Of a stretch of DNA of 49,067 nt, positions 26,581-36,346 are shown in pieces. The position numbers and the translations under genes are program-made. The notes under the pieces were generated by a model. That model made no database searches. It was not told the origin of the DNA and saw only the letters and a list, made by a program, of their open reading frames with translations. Numbering within the stretch: position 1 is the first letter of the stretch; each line of letters starts with the position of its first letter. This DNA comes from Actinomycetes bacterium (GTDB lineage: Bacteria; Actinomycetota; Actinomycetes; Mycobacteriales; Pseudonocardiaceae), in the NCBI GenBank assembly GCA_021793175.1, contig JAJYTH010000013.1, positions 1-49,067 of the forward strand, in the 5' to 3' direction.

Positions 26581-28237
26581 CCCGGTTCCGTTCGGGGCGG
26601 GGAGAGCCGGATACGTCGTCGCGTACCGCGATGAACGCGGCCAACAACGTGGTCAGGGGCACGGCCGCCACGATGCCGATGCTTCCCGCCAGCGTCCGCA
26701 CGATCTCCTGGGCCACGTCCTGCGATTGGAGGATCGGCGACAGCCCCACGTCGGCCAGCGCGGACAACAGCAGCAGGGGTAAAGCCGTGCCCGCGTAGGC
26801 CAGCACGAGTGTGTTGACGGCTGAGCCGACGTGAGCCCTGCCGATACGCAGCGCGGCCGTGTACAGGCCGCGCCAATCCAGTGAGGGGTCGGCACGGCGC
26901 AGCTCCCACACCGCGCTCGCCTGGGTGACCGTCACGTCGTCGAGGACACCGAGGGCGCCGATCACGACACCGGCCAGCAGCAGGCCTCGAGCGTCGATGG
27001 TGTGGTCCAACGATCCGATGAGCGTGCTCGTGTCGCTGTCCAGACCGGTGAGCTTGGCCATCGCGGAGAAGAGTGCCGATAACAGCCCGATCAGAGTGAG
27101 GCTGACCATCGTGCCCAGCACCGCGACCGAGGTGCGAGCCGATATCCCGTGGGTGAGATACAGCGCCACGAACATGATCAGTCCGGCGCCCGCGATGGCG
27201 ACCAGCAGGGGATCACGTCCCGCGAGGATCGCCGGGAGCACGAACAGGGCGATGGTGGCGAAACTGATACCCAGCGCTATCAGCGAGGCCAGCCCCTGCC
27301 AACGGCCGAACACCAGGACCGCGCCCACGAACAAGGCGGCGAGAAGCAGCAGGGGCACGCCTCGTTGGAAGTCCTGCAGCTGATACGACGCAGGATCGGT
27401 GGGGTCTGCGCCGCTGTAGGACAACACCACCTCGTCGCCCACCGCGAACCGGGGACTGGTGGGTTCGACCGGCATGGACTTGGTGATCGTCGCCCCTTGC
27501 GCGGGGCCGTCGCTCAAGGTCACCTCGACCGTGAGGCACCGTTTGTCGTCCGGAGCGGGCGCACCGACCTGTACCTGTCCCGGTGCGAGACAGGGCCCGG
27601 ACGTCGCGGCTGTGACCACACCGTCGACAGGTGTTCCGACCGAGCGGTGGGCCTGTTCGTCCCCGCCCCACGGATACAGCACGGCCACGGCCACCAACGT
27701 GACCATCGCGATCGGGGCCAGCAACGCGAACAGTGCCCGCCGTACCTTGAGCGACGCCGGAGCCGCCGGAGCGTGTCCGTGTCCGTGGCCGTGGCCGTGG
27801 CCGTGGCCGATGTTGGCTTCGTGTTCGTCGCCGGGCCCGGCCTCCTCCGACTCCTCGACGGGGCCCGGTGTCTCCTCGCGGCGCTCCTCAGGTCCGGGTG
27901 GGGCCGTGCGGGGTCGGCGGGGCCCGTTTGGGCCCTGACGTGGCCTCGGCCTCGAGTCCGGTCTCGGGTCCAGTCTCGAGTCCGGCTTCGGGTTCGGGCG
28001 CGAGTCGGCCCGGGAGTCGGCGATCGAGCCGGACGGCGTCTTGGATTGTGTCGACGCCGAGCGGTTCGGATGGTTCGGACGACGCTGCCGTGTCGGCTGC
28101 TGTGTCGGTTGCCGTGGCGGCTGCCGTGATGATCGCCGCGGGGTCCGCTGGTCCGGACCCGAGGGCCGGTCCGGTCGCACGCGCGGGATGGGCCGCGGGA
28201 TGGGCGCTGTCGCGTCGTCGGAGAAGTCGGAAGGCAC
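26549..28237 (-). CDS. YibE/F-family membrane protein with His-rich cytoplasmic N-terminus
   Basis: The C-terminal 400 residues match YibE/F: a first TM (about 168-189), an extracytoplasmic domain with LTVEVTLSDGPAQGATI, then seven or so TM helices including GLASLIALGISFATIALFVLP and GVLDDVTVTQASAVWEL. The transport substrate is unknown. The 160 N-terminal residues are Pro/Arg-rich with a degenerate PDSR/PR repeat (74-103) and a (Gly-His)6 run at 144-155. GTG 28237 lacks a good Shine-Dalgarno, so the start could lie downstream; in-frame coding extends this far. Confidence 0.88.
   Translation of the reverse strand: MPSDFSDDATAPIPRPIPRVRPDRPSGPDQRTPRRSSRQPPRQPTQQPTRQRRPNHPNRSASTQSKTPSGSIADSRADSRPNPKPDSRLDPRPDSRPRPRQGPNGPRRPRTAPPGPEERREETPGPVEESEEAGPGDEHEANIGHGHGHGHGHGHAPAAPASLKVRRALFALLAPIAMVTLVAVAVLYPWGGDEQAHRSVGTPVDGVVTAATSGPCLAPGQVQVGAPAPDDKRCLTVEVTLSDGPAQGATITKSMPVEPTSPRFAVGDEVVLSYSGADPTDPASYQLQDFQRGVPLLLLAALFVGAVLVFGRWQGLASLIALGISFATIALFVLPAILAGRDPLLVAIAGAGLIMFVALYLTHGISARTSVAVLGTMVSLTLIGLLSALFSAMAKLTGLDSDTSTLIGSLDHTIDARGLLLAGVVIGALGVLDDVTVTQASAVWELRRADPSLDWRGLYTAALRIGRAHVGSAVNTLVLAYAGTALPLLLLSALADVGLSPILQSQDVAQEIVRTLAGSIGIVAAVPLTTLLAAFIAVRDDVSGSPRPERNRVSRRESPRND
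27773..27808 (-). repeat. Hexanucleotide repeat encoding (Gly-His)6
   Basis: Six tandem 6-base units (CCGTGG and variants CCGTGT on the plus strand) encode Gly-His repeats in the YibE/F protein just before its first TM helix. Such repeats can change length by slippage and could bind Zn, Ni or Cu. Confidence 0.85.
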
Positions 28238-28333
28238 GCGGCCATCTTGCCCGTACTCGTGTACCGGCGCGCCGCAGGTCAGGGTGCCTGGGTGAGGGGT
28301 CTCCCAAATCGAGTGGAACCGATAACCTTCCTA

Positions 28334-28480
28334 TTACGTCACAGTAGACGAGAACGTAAGCGACGGCGTGTCCGAAGCTGACGTCGTTCCGCACGCCCGG
28401 CTGGGGGTCGGACGTGCGGAACGAGCCGACGCGCCGCCTCGTTCTCGTGTTCCGAACCCCGATGTTCCGATTACCGAAAC
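28334..28480. promoter_or_regulatory. Inverted-repeat cluster in yibE/F-ThDP enzyme intergenic region
   Basis: The 309-base gap 28238-28546 has no gene but several palindromes. TTACGT/ACGTAA (28334-28359, 14-bp spacer) comes first. TCGTTCCGCACG/CGTGCGGAACGA follows (28384-28395 and 28413-28424, perfect 12-bp arms, 17-bp spacer). GTTCCGAAC lies at 28449-28457 and GTTCCG-ATTAC-CGAAAC at 28464-28480. The hexamer GTTCCG or its complement thus occurs four times in 90 bp, which suggests an operator array for a regulator such as the downstream IclR protein. Confidence 0.5.
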
Positions 28481-28546
28481 GACGCCGTTGCTTTCCCGCG
28501 GCTCTCGGGTGAGGCTGCCGGGAGACGACACGGAAAGGGACCAACT

Positions 28547-30325
28547 GTGGGCTCGGACGCGACGATTTCCCAGATTTCCCAGATTTCCCAGACTTCTCAC
28601 ACCGCCCCGGGCGGCTACACCACCAGCAGGGCTTTTCTCGAGGCGCTCGCCGAGGGTGGCGTTCGGTACGTCTTCGGCAACCTCGGCAGCGACCACCCCG
28701 GCATCCTGGAAGCCTACGCACAGGCGCGTGTCGAGGGACGTGAGCACACTCTGCCCGAGCTCGTGATCTGCCCGCACGAGAGCGTGGCGATGGCGGCGGC
28801 CCTCGGGTACGCGCAGGTCTCGGGTGTCCCGCAAGTGGTGCTGGTGCACGTGGAGTGCGGCACCCAGAACATCGGCGGCATGCTGCACAACGCCGCCAAG
28901 GGACGGGTCGGCGTCCTGATGTACGCCGGCGCGTCGCCCTACACCCAGAACGGCGAGCTGTTCGGCAGCCGCAACGAGTTCATCCAGTGGATCCAGGATG
29001 TCCACGATCAGCGTGGCATCGTCCGCGGCTACACCAAGTACGACAACGAGATCCGCACGGGCGCCAACGTCAAGGAGCTCGTGCACCGGGCACTGCAGTT
29101 CGCGCGCAGCACGCCGGCCGGACCGGTGTATCTGGTGGGCCCACGTGAGGTGATGGAGTCCGAGGCACCGACGCAGCAAGCGGACGCCGCGTACTTCCCG
29201 TCCGTCGCACCGGCCGCCTTGGCTCCGGATGTGGTGGAGCGCGTGGCCTCCGCGTTGGCCGAGGCGAAGCGGCCGGTGATCGTCACCTCGTACCTGGGGC
29301 GTGACCGGGACGCGGTGCCCTCGCTCGTCGAGCTCTGCGAGACGGCGGGCGTCGGTGTGTTGGAGTCGGTGCCCATGCACGTCAACTTCCCCGCCGACCA
29401 CCCGCTGCACTGGGGTTTCCAGTGGAACGATCAGCACCACAACCCGCTGTTGGAGGAGGCCGACGTGGTGTTGGTGCTCGGCAGCGACGTGCCGTGGATC
29501 CCGACGAAGAACCGGCCGGGTCCCAACGCCAGGGTGTTCGTGATCGACGAGGACCCGCTCAAGGAACAGATGCCGCTGTGGCACGTGCCCGCGGAGGTGT
29601 TCGCCCGCGCCGACCTCGGTACCGCGGTGCGGCAGCTGCGGGACCGGGTCGCGGAGCTGGTCGACCCCGAGGCCGCCGCGCGCCGTCGGGAGCGGGCGGC
29701 CGCCGAGCACGAACGGCTGTTCCGGGCCAAGGCGGAGCTGGAGGTGCCCGACGGGGAGACGATCACGCCGGAGTACCTGGTGGCCTGTGTGCGAGAGGCG
29801 ATCGACGACGACACCCTCGTACTCACCGAGGCGATCACGAACTTCCCGACGGTGAGTTGGCACCTACGTCGGAACAAGCCCGGTTCCCTGCTCGGTTCCG
29901 GCGGCGGATCGCTCGGTTGGGCGATCGGCGCGGCCGTCGGCGCCAAGCTCGCCGATCCGGAGCGCACGGTGGTGTCGTTGGTCGGTGACGGCACGTACCT
30001 GTTCGGAGTTCCGTCGTCGGCGTTCTGGATAGCGCAGCGCTACGGCGCGTCGTCGCTGACGATCGTGTTCGACAACAACGGCTGGAACGCTCCGAAGGCG
30101 TCGGCGCTCGGTGTGCACCCGCAAGGAACGGCGGCCCAGCGTGACGACTTCGGTGTCCACTTCATGACCCAGCCCGACCTGCCCGGCATCGCGACGGCGG
30201 CGGGCGGGGCGTGGGGCCGGACCGTCAAGACGGCGGGAGAGCTCAAGGACAGCCTCGACGAGGCGCTGGACGTGGTGCGTTCCGGTCGTCCGGCGGTGCT
30301 CGCCGTGCAGGTGCCCGGAATGTGA
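28547..30325 (+). CDS. ThDP-dependent enzyme, acetolactate synthase-like
   Basis: The 592-residue protein has the three-domain layout of ThDP enzymes. The N-terminal Pyr domain has the catalytic Glu78 (CPHESVAMAAALG), the central domain follows, and the PP domain holds the cofactor motif GDGTYLFG...DNNGW (about 480-511). It is neither a clear IlvB nor a clear benzoylformate decarboxylase; the substrate is unknown. GTG 28547 has GGAAAGGGA upstream. An in-frame 9-bp repeat gives ISQISQISQ at residues 7-15. An IclR gene follows by 71 bases. Confidence 0.88.
   Translation: MGSDATISQISQISQTSHTAPGGYTTSRAFLEALAEGGVRYVFGNLGSDHPGILEAYAQARVEGREHTLPELVICPHESVAMAAALGYAQVSGVPQVVLVHVECGTQNIGGMLHNAAKGRVGVLMYAGASPYTQNGELFGSRNEFIQWIQDVHDQRGIVRGYTKYDNEIRTGANVKELVHRALQFARSTPAGPVYLVGPREVMESEAPTQQADAAYFPSVAPAALAPDVVERVASALAEAKRPVIVTSYLGRDRDAVPSLVELCETAGVGVLESVPMHVNFPADHPLHWGFQWNDQHHNPLLEEADVVLVLGSDVPWIPTKNRPGPNARVFVIDEDPLKEQMPLWHVPAEVFARADLGTAVRQLRDRVAELVDPEAAARRRERAAAEHERLFRAKAELEVPDGETITPEYLVACVREAIDDDTLVLTEAITNFPTVSWHLRRNKPGSLLGSGGGSLGWAIGAAVGAKLADPERTVVSLVGDGTYLFGVPSSAFWIAQRYGASSLTIVFDNNGWNAPKASALGVHPQGTAAQRDDFGVHFMTQPDLPGIATAAGGAWGRTVKTAGELKDSLDEALDVVRSGRPAVLAVQVPGM
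28565..28600 (+). repeat. 9-bp tandem repeat in ThDP enzyme 5' end
   Basis: Three exact copies of ATTTCCCAG (28565-28591) and one diverged copy encode Ile-Ser-Gln units. The tract is AT-richer than its surroundings and lies just behind the start codon. Confidence 0.85.
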
Positions 30326-30396
30326 CCGTGTTCACAGGCCATTCATTGGCCGGGAAGAGTCTTGCCGGCGAGGAGGGCCTCGTACTATCACACACC

Positions 30397-31170
30397 GTGG
30401 ACGGGGAGACAAAGCAGCCGGCCCAGACACGATCACGCTCGGTGCTCGCCAGGGGACTGTCGATACTGGACGCGTTCACCTCCGATGAACCCGAGCTGAC
30501 TCTGGCCGAGATCGCCGCACGGTCGGGGTTACCCAAGCCCACGGCTCACCGCCTGTTGGGTGACCTCGTGGAGTGGGGGGCGATCGAACGCTCAGGGCCC
30601 GGTCACTATCGGCTGGCGACGAAACTCTTCCGGCTGGGACAGCTGGTGCCGCTGCACCGGGTGTTGCGGGAAACGGCGTTGCCTCACCTGGAACGCCTGC
30701 ACGCGGTCAGCCGGGAGAACGTCCACCTCGCCGTCCCGGACAGTTTCTACAGCCTGTTCGTCGAGAGAGTGACCGGCCGCGATGCCGTGCCGCTGCGCAC
30801 GCGGGTCGGGGCACGGCTGTTGTCCCACTGCACGGCGACCGGCAAGGTGTTCTTGGCCTGGGGCGAACGGGAACGGTTCCGCCAGTTGGTCAACGCGGGA
30901 CTGCCACGGTTCACCCCGAGGACGATCGTGCTGCCCGGGTTGCTGCACCAGGACCTCGCCCGCACGATGGAGCGCGGCGTGGCGACCACTTACGAGGAGG
31001 CCGAGGCGGGCGTGGCCGCCGTCGCCGCACCCGTGCGCGGTCGAGGCGGCAGGGTGGTGGCGGCGCTCTCGGTGACCGGGAGGGCCCAGACCATGGACTT
31101 CGACCGTTTCGGCCATGCGGTCAAGGCCGCCGCCAGCGCGATGTCGACCGCGCTCGGCGACGGAGTGTGA
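30397..31170 (+). CDS. IclR-family transcriptional regulator
   Basis: The 257-residue protein has an N-terminal winged helix (SVLARGLSILDAF; TLAEIAARSGLPKPTAHRLLGDL) and the IclR effector domain (ENVHLAVPD, HCTATGKVFLAW, GVATTYEEAEAGVAAVAAPV). GTG 30397 is the first codon giving a family-like N-terminus. TACTAT ends 8 bases upstream and the only AGGAGG is 20 bases away, so translation is probably leaderless. Control of the preceding ThDP enzyme gene is likely from context. Confidence 0.9.
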   Translation: MDGETKQPAQTRSRSVLARGLSILDAFTSDEPELTLAEIAARSGLPKPTAHRLLGDLVEWGAIERSGPGHYRLATKLFRLGQLVPLHRVLRETALPHLERLHAVSRENVHLAVPDSFYSLFVERVTGRDAVPLRTRVGARLLSHCTATGKVFLAWGERERFRQLVNAGLPRFTPRTIVLPGLLHQDLARTMERGVATTYEEAEAGVAAVAAPVRGRGGRVVAALSVTGRAQTMDFDRFGHAVKAAASAMSTALGDGV

Positions 31171-31339
31171 GCCGAGACGTTCACCCACCCGCGTGTGGGC
31201 CGGTCCCACGGGGAAGCCTGGTGCCGGCGGTGCCGGTTGCATTGGCTAACCTGTGCTGTCGGCTGCCGACACACTCGCGCGAGGGTGTCGCGGTCCGTGA
31301 GAACCACCCGTCGAACGCTTGTCGAGAGGATCCCGCGAA

Positions 31340-33112
31340 GTGCTTCGCACCCACGACGCCGGCACGTTGCGTGCCGAGCACGTTGGCCAGACAGTCACCC
31401 TCACCGGCTGGGTGGCCCGGCGGCGCGATCACGGCGGGGTGATCTTCATCGATCTCCGGGACGCCAGTGGAGTCGCCCAGGTCGTCTTCCGCGAGGGTGA
31501 GATGGCCGAGCGCGCGCACGCCCTGCGTTCCGAGTACTGCCTGCGGGTCACCGGTGAGGTCTCCCGGCGGCCCGAGGGCAACGAGAACCCGGAGATCCCC
31601 ACCGGCGACATCGAGGTGTTCGTCACCGAACTCGAGGTGCTGTCGGAGTCGGCGGCGCTGCCGTTCCCGATCGACGAGCGGCTGGAGGTCGGCGAAGAGA
31701 CCCGGCTGCGTTACCGCTATCTCGACCTGCGCCGCGAAGGTCCGGCGCGCATCATGCGCCTGCGCAGCGAGGTCAACCGGGTCGCGCGCGAGGTGCTGCA
31801 CCGGCACGGCTTCGTCGAGGTCGAGACACCGACGATGACCCGTTCGACGCCCGAGGGCGCTCGCGACTTCCTGGTCCCCGCGCGGCTCAAGCCGGGTTCC
31901 TGGTACGCCCTGCCGCAGTCCCCGCAGCTGTTCAAGCAGCTGCTCATGGTCGGTGGGCTGGAGCGCTACTACCAGATCGCGCGCTGCTACCGGGACGAGG
32001 ACTTCCGCGCCGACCGGCAGCCCGAGTTCACCCAGCTCGACATTGAGATGAGCTTCGTCGAGCAGGACGACGTCATGGCGCTTGCCGAGGACGTGCTGTC
32101 GGAGCTGTGGAAGCTCGCCGGCGCGGAGGTGTCCACACCCTTCCGGCGGATCAGCTACGCCGAGGCGATGAGCAAGTACGGCACCGACAAGCCGGACCTG
32201 CGTTTCGGGCTGGAACTGGTCGAACTCACCGACTTCTTCGCCGATACGCCGTTCCGGGTCTTCCAGGCCCCGTACGTCGGTGCCGTGGTCATGCCGGGCG
32301 GGGCGGACCAGCCGCGGCGCACACTCGACGCGTGGCAGGAATGGGCCAAGCAGCGCGGTCACAAGGGGCTGGCCTACGTCCTCGTGGGCGAGGACGGCAC
32401 ACTCGGCGGCCCGGTCGCCAAGAACCTGTCCGAACACGAGCGTGCGAACCTGGTCGACGCCGCGGGCGCGAAGCCGGGCGACTGCATCTTCTTCGCCGCG
32501 GGCAAGCCGAAGGACGCCCGGCAGCTGCTGGGCATGGCCAGGGTCGAGATCGCCCACCGGCTCGGCATGATCGACGAGAACGCTTGGTCGTTCGTGTGGG
32601 TGGTGGACTTCCCGATGTTCGAGGCGGCCGACGAGAGCGATGACGTCAACGTCGGCGGCGGTAAGTGGACCGCACTGCACCACGCGTTCACCTCCCCGAC
32701 TCCGGAGTGGATCGACAAGTTCGAGCAGGACCCGGGCAACGCGCTGGCCTACGCCTACGACATCGTCTGCAACGGCAACGAGATCGGCGGTGGCTCGATC
32801 CGTATTCACCGGGCCGACGTGCAGAAGCGAGTGTTCGAGGTGATGGGGCTGTCCGAGGAGGAGGCTCAGGAGAAGTTCGGCTTCCTGCTCGACGCCTTCC
32901 AGTACGGCCCTCCGCCGCACGGTGGTATCGCGTTCGGGTGGGACCGCATCGTGATGCTGCTTACGGGCGCCGAGTCGTTGCGTGAAGTGATCGCCTTCCC
33001 GAAGACCGGCGGCGGCTACGACCCGCTCACCGGCGCTCCGGCACCGATCACCGCACAGCAGCGCAAGGAAGCGGGTGTCGATGCCAAACCGGTAGCGACA
33101 CAGCAACGCTGA
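31340..33112 (+). CDS. aspS: Aspartate--tRNA ligase
   Basis: The 590-residue class II synthetase has an N-terminal OB-fold anticodon-binding domain ([22 protein letters not shown]). Class II motifs 1-3 follow ([42 protein letters not shown]), with the bacterial GAD insertion between motifs 2 and 3. GTG 31340 gives the family-like start. The 169-base leader holds a TAACCT -10 candidate (about 31246) and a TGTCGGC/GCCGACA palindrome. Whether it also charges tRNA-Asn cannot be told here. Confidence 0.96.
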   Translation: MLRTHDAGTLRAEHVGQTVTLTGWVARRRDHGGVIFIDLRDASGVAQVVFREGEMAERAHALRSEYCLRVTGEVSRRPEGNENPEIPTGDIEVFVTELEVLSESAALPFPIDERLEVGEETRLRYRYLDLRREGPARIMRLRSEVNRVAREVLHRHGFVEVETPTMTRSTPEGARDFLVPARLKPGSWYALPQSPQLFKQLLMVGGLERYYQIARCYRDEDFRADRQPEFTQLDIEMSFVEQDDVMALAEDVLSELWKLAGAEVSTPFRRISYAEAMSKYGTDKPDLRFGLELVELTDFFADTPFRVFQAPYVGAVVMPGGADQPRRTLDAWQEWAKQRGHKGLAYVLVGEDGTLGGPVAKNLSEHERANLVDAAGAKPGDCIFFAAGKPKDARQLLGMARVEIAHRLGMIDENAWSFVWVVDFPMFEAADESDDVNVGGGKWTALHHAFTSPTPEWIDKFEQDPGNALAYAYDIVCNGNEIGGGSIRIHRADVQKRVFEVMGLSEEEAQEKFGFLLDAFQYGPPPHGGIAFGWDRIVMLLTGAESLREVIAFPKTGGGYDPLTGAPAPITAQQRKEAGVDAKPVATQQR

Positions 33113-33214
33113 GCCACGCCGCACGGGAAAGACCGTGAGTGTTCCCACGCGCGGGCGGGCGTCAGCCGATTGCCTGTAGTGGGGCCCTCTCGTCGACTAG
33201 TAGGGTCGGACACG

Positions 33215-34429
33215 ATGATTCTGGATGCCTCCTCCACCGACGGATCGCCGGTCGGTGCGGGAGCCGAACCGTCTCCGGTCGCCACCGCGGTGGCGACCGC
33301 CGAATCCGTTCTCGCCCAGCGGTTCGGCAGCGCGATCCCTCTCGCGGATCCCGAGGACCTGGCGGGCAGTGGGCCCGCTGTGGTGGTACGGGCGAGGGTG
33401 GCGTCGTCGGCGTTCTCGTTGCCCCGCACCCTCGTGATCAAGCATTACCCGCGGACGGAGGGCGCCGGGGCGGGGGATTCCTTCGCTCGGGAGGCAGCGA
33501 GTTACCAGCTGTTCACGGCGCTGCCGCAGGAGGACCGCGTGTGTCCTGAGCTGTTGGCGCTCGACGGCGACAAGCGTGTGCTGGTGATCGACGACCTCGG
33601 CAGGGCCCCCACCCTGGAGGACAAGCTGCGCGGGTCGGACAGCCGTGCGGCCGAGAACGCCCTGTTGTCGTGGGCGCGGTCGCTCGGCCGTATGCACGCC
33701 AGCACGGCGAGTCGGGAAGCCGACTTCCACGCGTTGTTGCGACGGTTGAGGGGCAGTCCTCGGGACGACGGTGAGGCCGGGTTCTACGACGGCGAGGAGA
33801 TGGTGCCCCTCGCCGCGGTCGCGGAGCTGCCCGCCCTGCTGCACGACTCGTTCGGTGTGGTGACCTCCGACGCGGTGCTGGACGCGGTGGAACGAGCCGC
33901 CGACAACGCCCGTTCGGTCTCCTACCGCGCGTTCAGTCCCGTCGATCTGTGGCCGGACAACAACCTCATCACGGGTTCTGGGGTGAGGTTCCTCGACTTC
34001 GAACACGGCCGCATCCGCAGCGCGCTCACGGACGTCGCGCACCTGCGTGTCCCGTTCGCCTCGAGTCCGCAGCCGTTGGCCCTGCCCGCGGGCATGAGTG
34101 AGGCCATGGCCGCCGCCTGGCGGGCCGAGGTCGTCGAACTGTGGCCGGCGCTCGCCGACGACGGGTTGCTCTCGGCGTACACGTTGGGGTCCCAGCTGGT
34201 GCTCGTGTGGTTGTCGACGTGGCGGGATCTGCCTCGGCTCGCCGACACCCGTGGGGCGGGGCCGACCAGTCGAGCGGCGGCGTTGGTCACGTGGTGGCGT
34301 GACCTCACCACGCGTGCCCGACAGCTGGGCGACACCGCCGTTGCCGACCACGCCGCCGCCGTGGCCGATGCCCTGGACTCGCGATTCGGGCCGAACCTGG
34401 ATCTGGCGTTGTATCCGGCGTTCCGCTGA
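33215..34429 (+). CDS. APH-fold phosphotransferase-like protein
   Basis: The 404-residue protein looks like an aminoglycoside phosphotransferase/choline-kinase fold: nucleotide-binding [16 protein letters not shown] hinge, and a catalytic-loop block [13 protein letters not shown] then VRFLDFEHG. The usual HGD of the Brenner motif is PVD here and the DFD/DFG aspartate is in DFE; Asp and Asn remain, so activity is possible. ATG 33215 follows TAGGGT by 8 bases, suggesting leaderless translation (AGGG could also act as a weak Shine-Dalgarno). Substrate unknown. Confidence 0.8.
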   Translation: MILDASSTDGSPVGAGAEPSPVATAVATAESVLAQRFGSAIPLADPEDLAGSGPAVVVRARVASSAFSLPRTLVIKHYPRTEGAGAGDSFAREAASYQLFTALPQEDRVCPELLALDGDKRVLVIDDLGRAPTLEDKLRGSDSRAAENALLSWARSLGRMHASTASREADFHALLRRLRGSPRDDGEAGFYDGEEMVPLAAVAELPALLHDSFGVVTSDAVLDAVERAADNARSVSYRAFSPVDLWPDNNLITGSGVRFLDFEHGRIRSALTDVAHLRVPFASSPQPLALPAGMSEAMAAAWRAEVVELWPALADDGLLSAYTLGSQLVLVWLSTWRDLPRLADTRGAGPTSRAAALVTWWRDLTTRARQLGDTAVADHAAAVADALDSRFGPNLDLALYPAFR

Positions 34430-34463
34430 GGCAGCCGGAAAAGTCCGACGTGTCCCGCCGTGT

Positions 34464-34482
34464 ACCGGGGGTGTCTCCCGGT
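34464..34482 (+). terminator. Hairpin after APH-like gene
   Basis: ACCGGG and CCCGGT form a 6-bp stem with a 7-base loop, 35 bases after the stop and just upstream of the rarA -10 element. Confidence 0.4.
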
Positions 34483-34499
34483 GCGGTTACGGTCGAAGA

Positions 34500-35873
34500 G
34501 TGCACCAAGACGAACTGTTCAAGGTGAATCCGGACGTCGCCGAGTCCCCGTCCGAGCACTCGACGCCGCTTCAGGACGAGCCGCCACGTAACGCGCCTCT
34601 CGCGGTGCGGATGCGGCCCCGTTCGCTGGACGAGGTCGTCGGTCAGCAGCATCTGCTGGGACCGGGAGCGCCACTGCGCAGACTGGTGGAGGGCGCCACC
34701 CCGGCCTCGGTGCTTCTGTACGGCCCGCCGGGTACGGGCAAGACCACGCTGGCCAATCTCGTGTCCACGGCCACCGGTCGTCGGTTCGTGGCGTTGTCGG
34801 CCCTGTCAGCGGGTGTGAAAGAGGTCAGGGGCGTCATCGAGGAAGCCCGGCGCCGCCGCCAGTACGCGGTCGAGGACACCGTGCTGTTCATCGACGAGGT
34901 GCACCGGTTCTCCAAGGCCCAGCAGGACGCGTTGTTGGGGGCAGTGGAGGATCGCACCGTACTGCTCGTCGCGGCCACCACGGAGAATCCGTCGTTCTCG
35001 GTGGTCGCTCCGTTGCTATCGCGGTCACTGGTGTTGCGGTTGCACTCTCTGACCGACGACGACATCACCGAGCTCGTGCGCCGCGCGGTGGCCGACGAGC
35101 GTGGCCTGGCGGGCGAGGTCGAGGTGACCGACGACGCCGTGGCTCATCTGGTGCGGCTCGCGGCAGGGGACGCGCGTCGCGCGCTGACCGCTTTGGAGGC
35201 CGCTGCCGAGGCCGCCACGGCCACCGGTGCCCATCGTGTGGATCTCGCCACTGTGGAGTCCACCGTGGACAAGGCTGCCGTGCGCTACGACCGGGACGGT
35301 GATCAGCACTACGATGTCACCAGCGCGTTCATCAAGTCGATCCGCGGTTCCGACGTCGACGCCGCCCTGCACTACCTGGCGCGCATGATCGAGGCGGGGG
35401 AGGACCCCCGCTTCATTGCGCGCAGGCTGGTCGTACATGCCAGCGAGGACATCGGTCTGGCGGATCCGAGCGCTTTGCAGGCCGCCGTCGCCGCCGCTCA
35501 CGCCGTGCAGTTGGTCGGAATGCCCGAAGGGAGGCTCGCGCTCGCCCAGGCGACCGTGCATCTGGCCACGGCGCCCAAGTCGAACGCCGTGATCACCGCC
35601 ATCGACGCGGCGCTGGCCGACGTACGCGCGGGCGGTGTCGGTATCGTGCCTCCGCACTTGCGGGACGGTCATTACGCGGGTGCGGCCGCGCTCGGCAACG
35701 CGCAGGGCTACCGTTACCCGCACGACGTGCCCGAAGGAGTGCTGGCCCAGCAATATCCGCCCGACGAGTTGGTCGGCAAGAATTACTACCGGCCCAGCAG
35801 GCACGGCGCGGAACGTACCCTGTTCGAGCGCGTCCCCAAGCTTCGCCGCACGATCCGGGGAGGCGGTCGGTAG
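34500..35873 (+). CDS. rarA: Replication-associated recombination protein RarA (MgsA)
   Basis: The 457-residue AAA+ ATPase acts at stalled forks, related to RuvB and clamp loaders. It has Walker [10 protein letters not shown] (75-83), Walker [10 protein letters not shown], sensor 1 AATTENPSF and the C-terminal tetramerisation domain with [26 protein letters not shown] 34500 gives a normal length; TACGGT ends 6 bases upstream and no Shine-Dalgarno is seen. The gene precedes the alaS cluster as in mycobacteria (Rv2559c). Confidence 0.95.
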   Translation: MHQDELFKVNPDVAESPSEHSTPLQDEPPRNAPLAVRMRPRSLDEVVGQQHLLGPGAPLRRLVEGATPASVLLYGPPGTGKTTLANLVSTATGRRFVALSALSAGVKEVRGVIEEARRRRQYAVEDTVLFIDEVHRFSKAQQDALLGAVEDRTVLLVAATTENPSFSVVAPLLSRSLVLRLHSLTDDDITELVRRAVADERGLAGEVEVTDDAVAHLVRLAAGDARRALTALEAAAEAATATGAHRVDLATVESTVDKAAVRYDRDGDQHYDVTSAFIKSIRGSDVDAALHYLARMIEAGEDPRFIARRLVVHASEDIGLADPSALQAAVAAAHAVQLVGMPEGRLALAQATVHLATAPKSNAVITAIDAALADVRAGGVGIVPPHLRDGHYAGAAALGNAQGYRYPHDVPEGVLAQQYPPDELVGKNYYRPSRHGAERTLFERVPKLRRTIRGGGR

Positions 35874-35941
35874 CGATCGACGACGCGCGGTAGCCTGACG
35901 GCCAATCCTGGTGGCCATGACAATTCTTGTAGGGAGGGCAC

Positions 35942-36346
35942 GTGTCGGCAGGGCAGATCGCCGCGCTGATCGCCGCGGGGGCCTTCGTGTTGCTGGTTGT
36001 GTTCCTGGCGATCGCGTTGGTCAAGCTCGGCCGCACGCTGGACGAGGCTACGATCGCGATCCGCAAGGCGCACGAGAACACCGATCCGCTCCTGCACGGA
36101 GCCAATGAGACGATCACCCACGTCAACACACAGCTGGAGCGGGTCGACGGCATCACCGCCAACGCGCAGGCCGTGTCGGGCAACGTCTCGGCCCTGTCCT
36201 CGGTGTTCACCACCACGCTCGGGGGCCCGCTGGTCAAGCTGGCCGCGTTGTCGTACGGCATCAGCAAGGCGCTGCGGGCACGTCGCCGAAAGGCCGAGGA
36301 GGGCAAGCACTCTCGCCGCAGGAGGAAGAAGGGCGGTAGGCGATGA
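35942..36346 (+). CDS. DUF948-type single-pass membrane protein
   Basis: The 134-residue protein has an N-terminal TM helix (7-27), a helical extension typical of DUF948 (LGRTLDEATIAIRKAHENTDPLL..., ...LERVDGITANAQAVSGNVSALSS) and a strongly basic tail (RRRKAEEGKHSRRRRKKGGRR). Function is unknown. AGGGAGG precedes GTG 35942. It overlaps the next gene by 4 bp and is regularly found upstream of alaS in actinobacteria. Confidence 0.85.
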   Translation: MSAGQIAALIAAGAFVLLVVFLAIALVKLGRTLDEATIAIRKAHENTDPLLHGANETITHVNTQLERVDGITANAQAVSGNVSALSSVFTTTLGGPLVKLAALSYGISKALRARRRKAEEGKHSRRRRKKGGRR

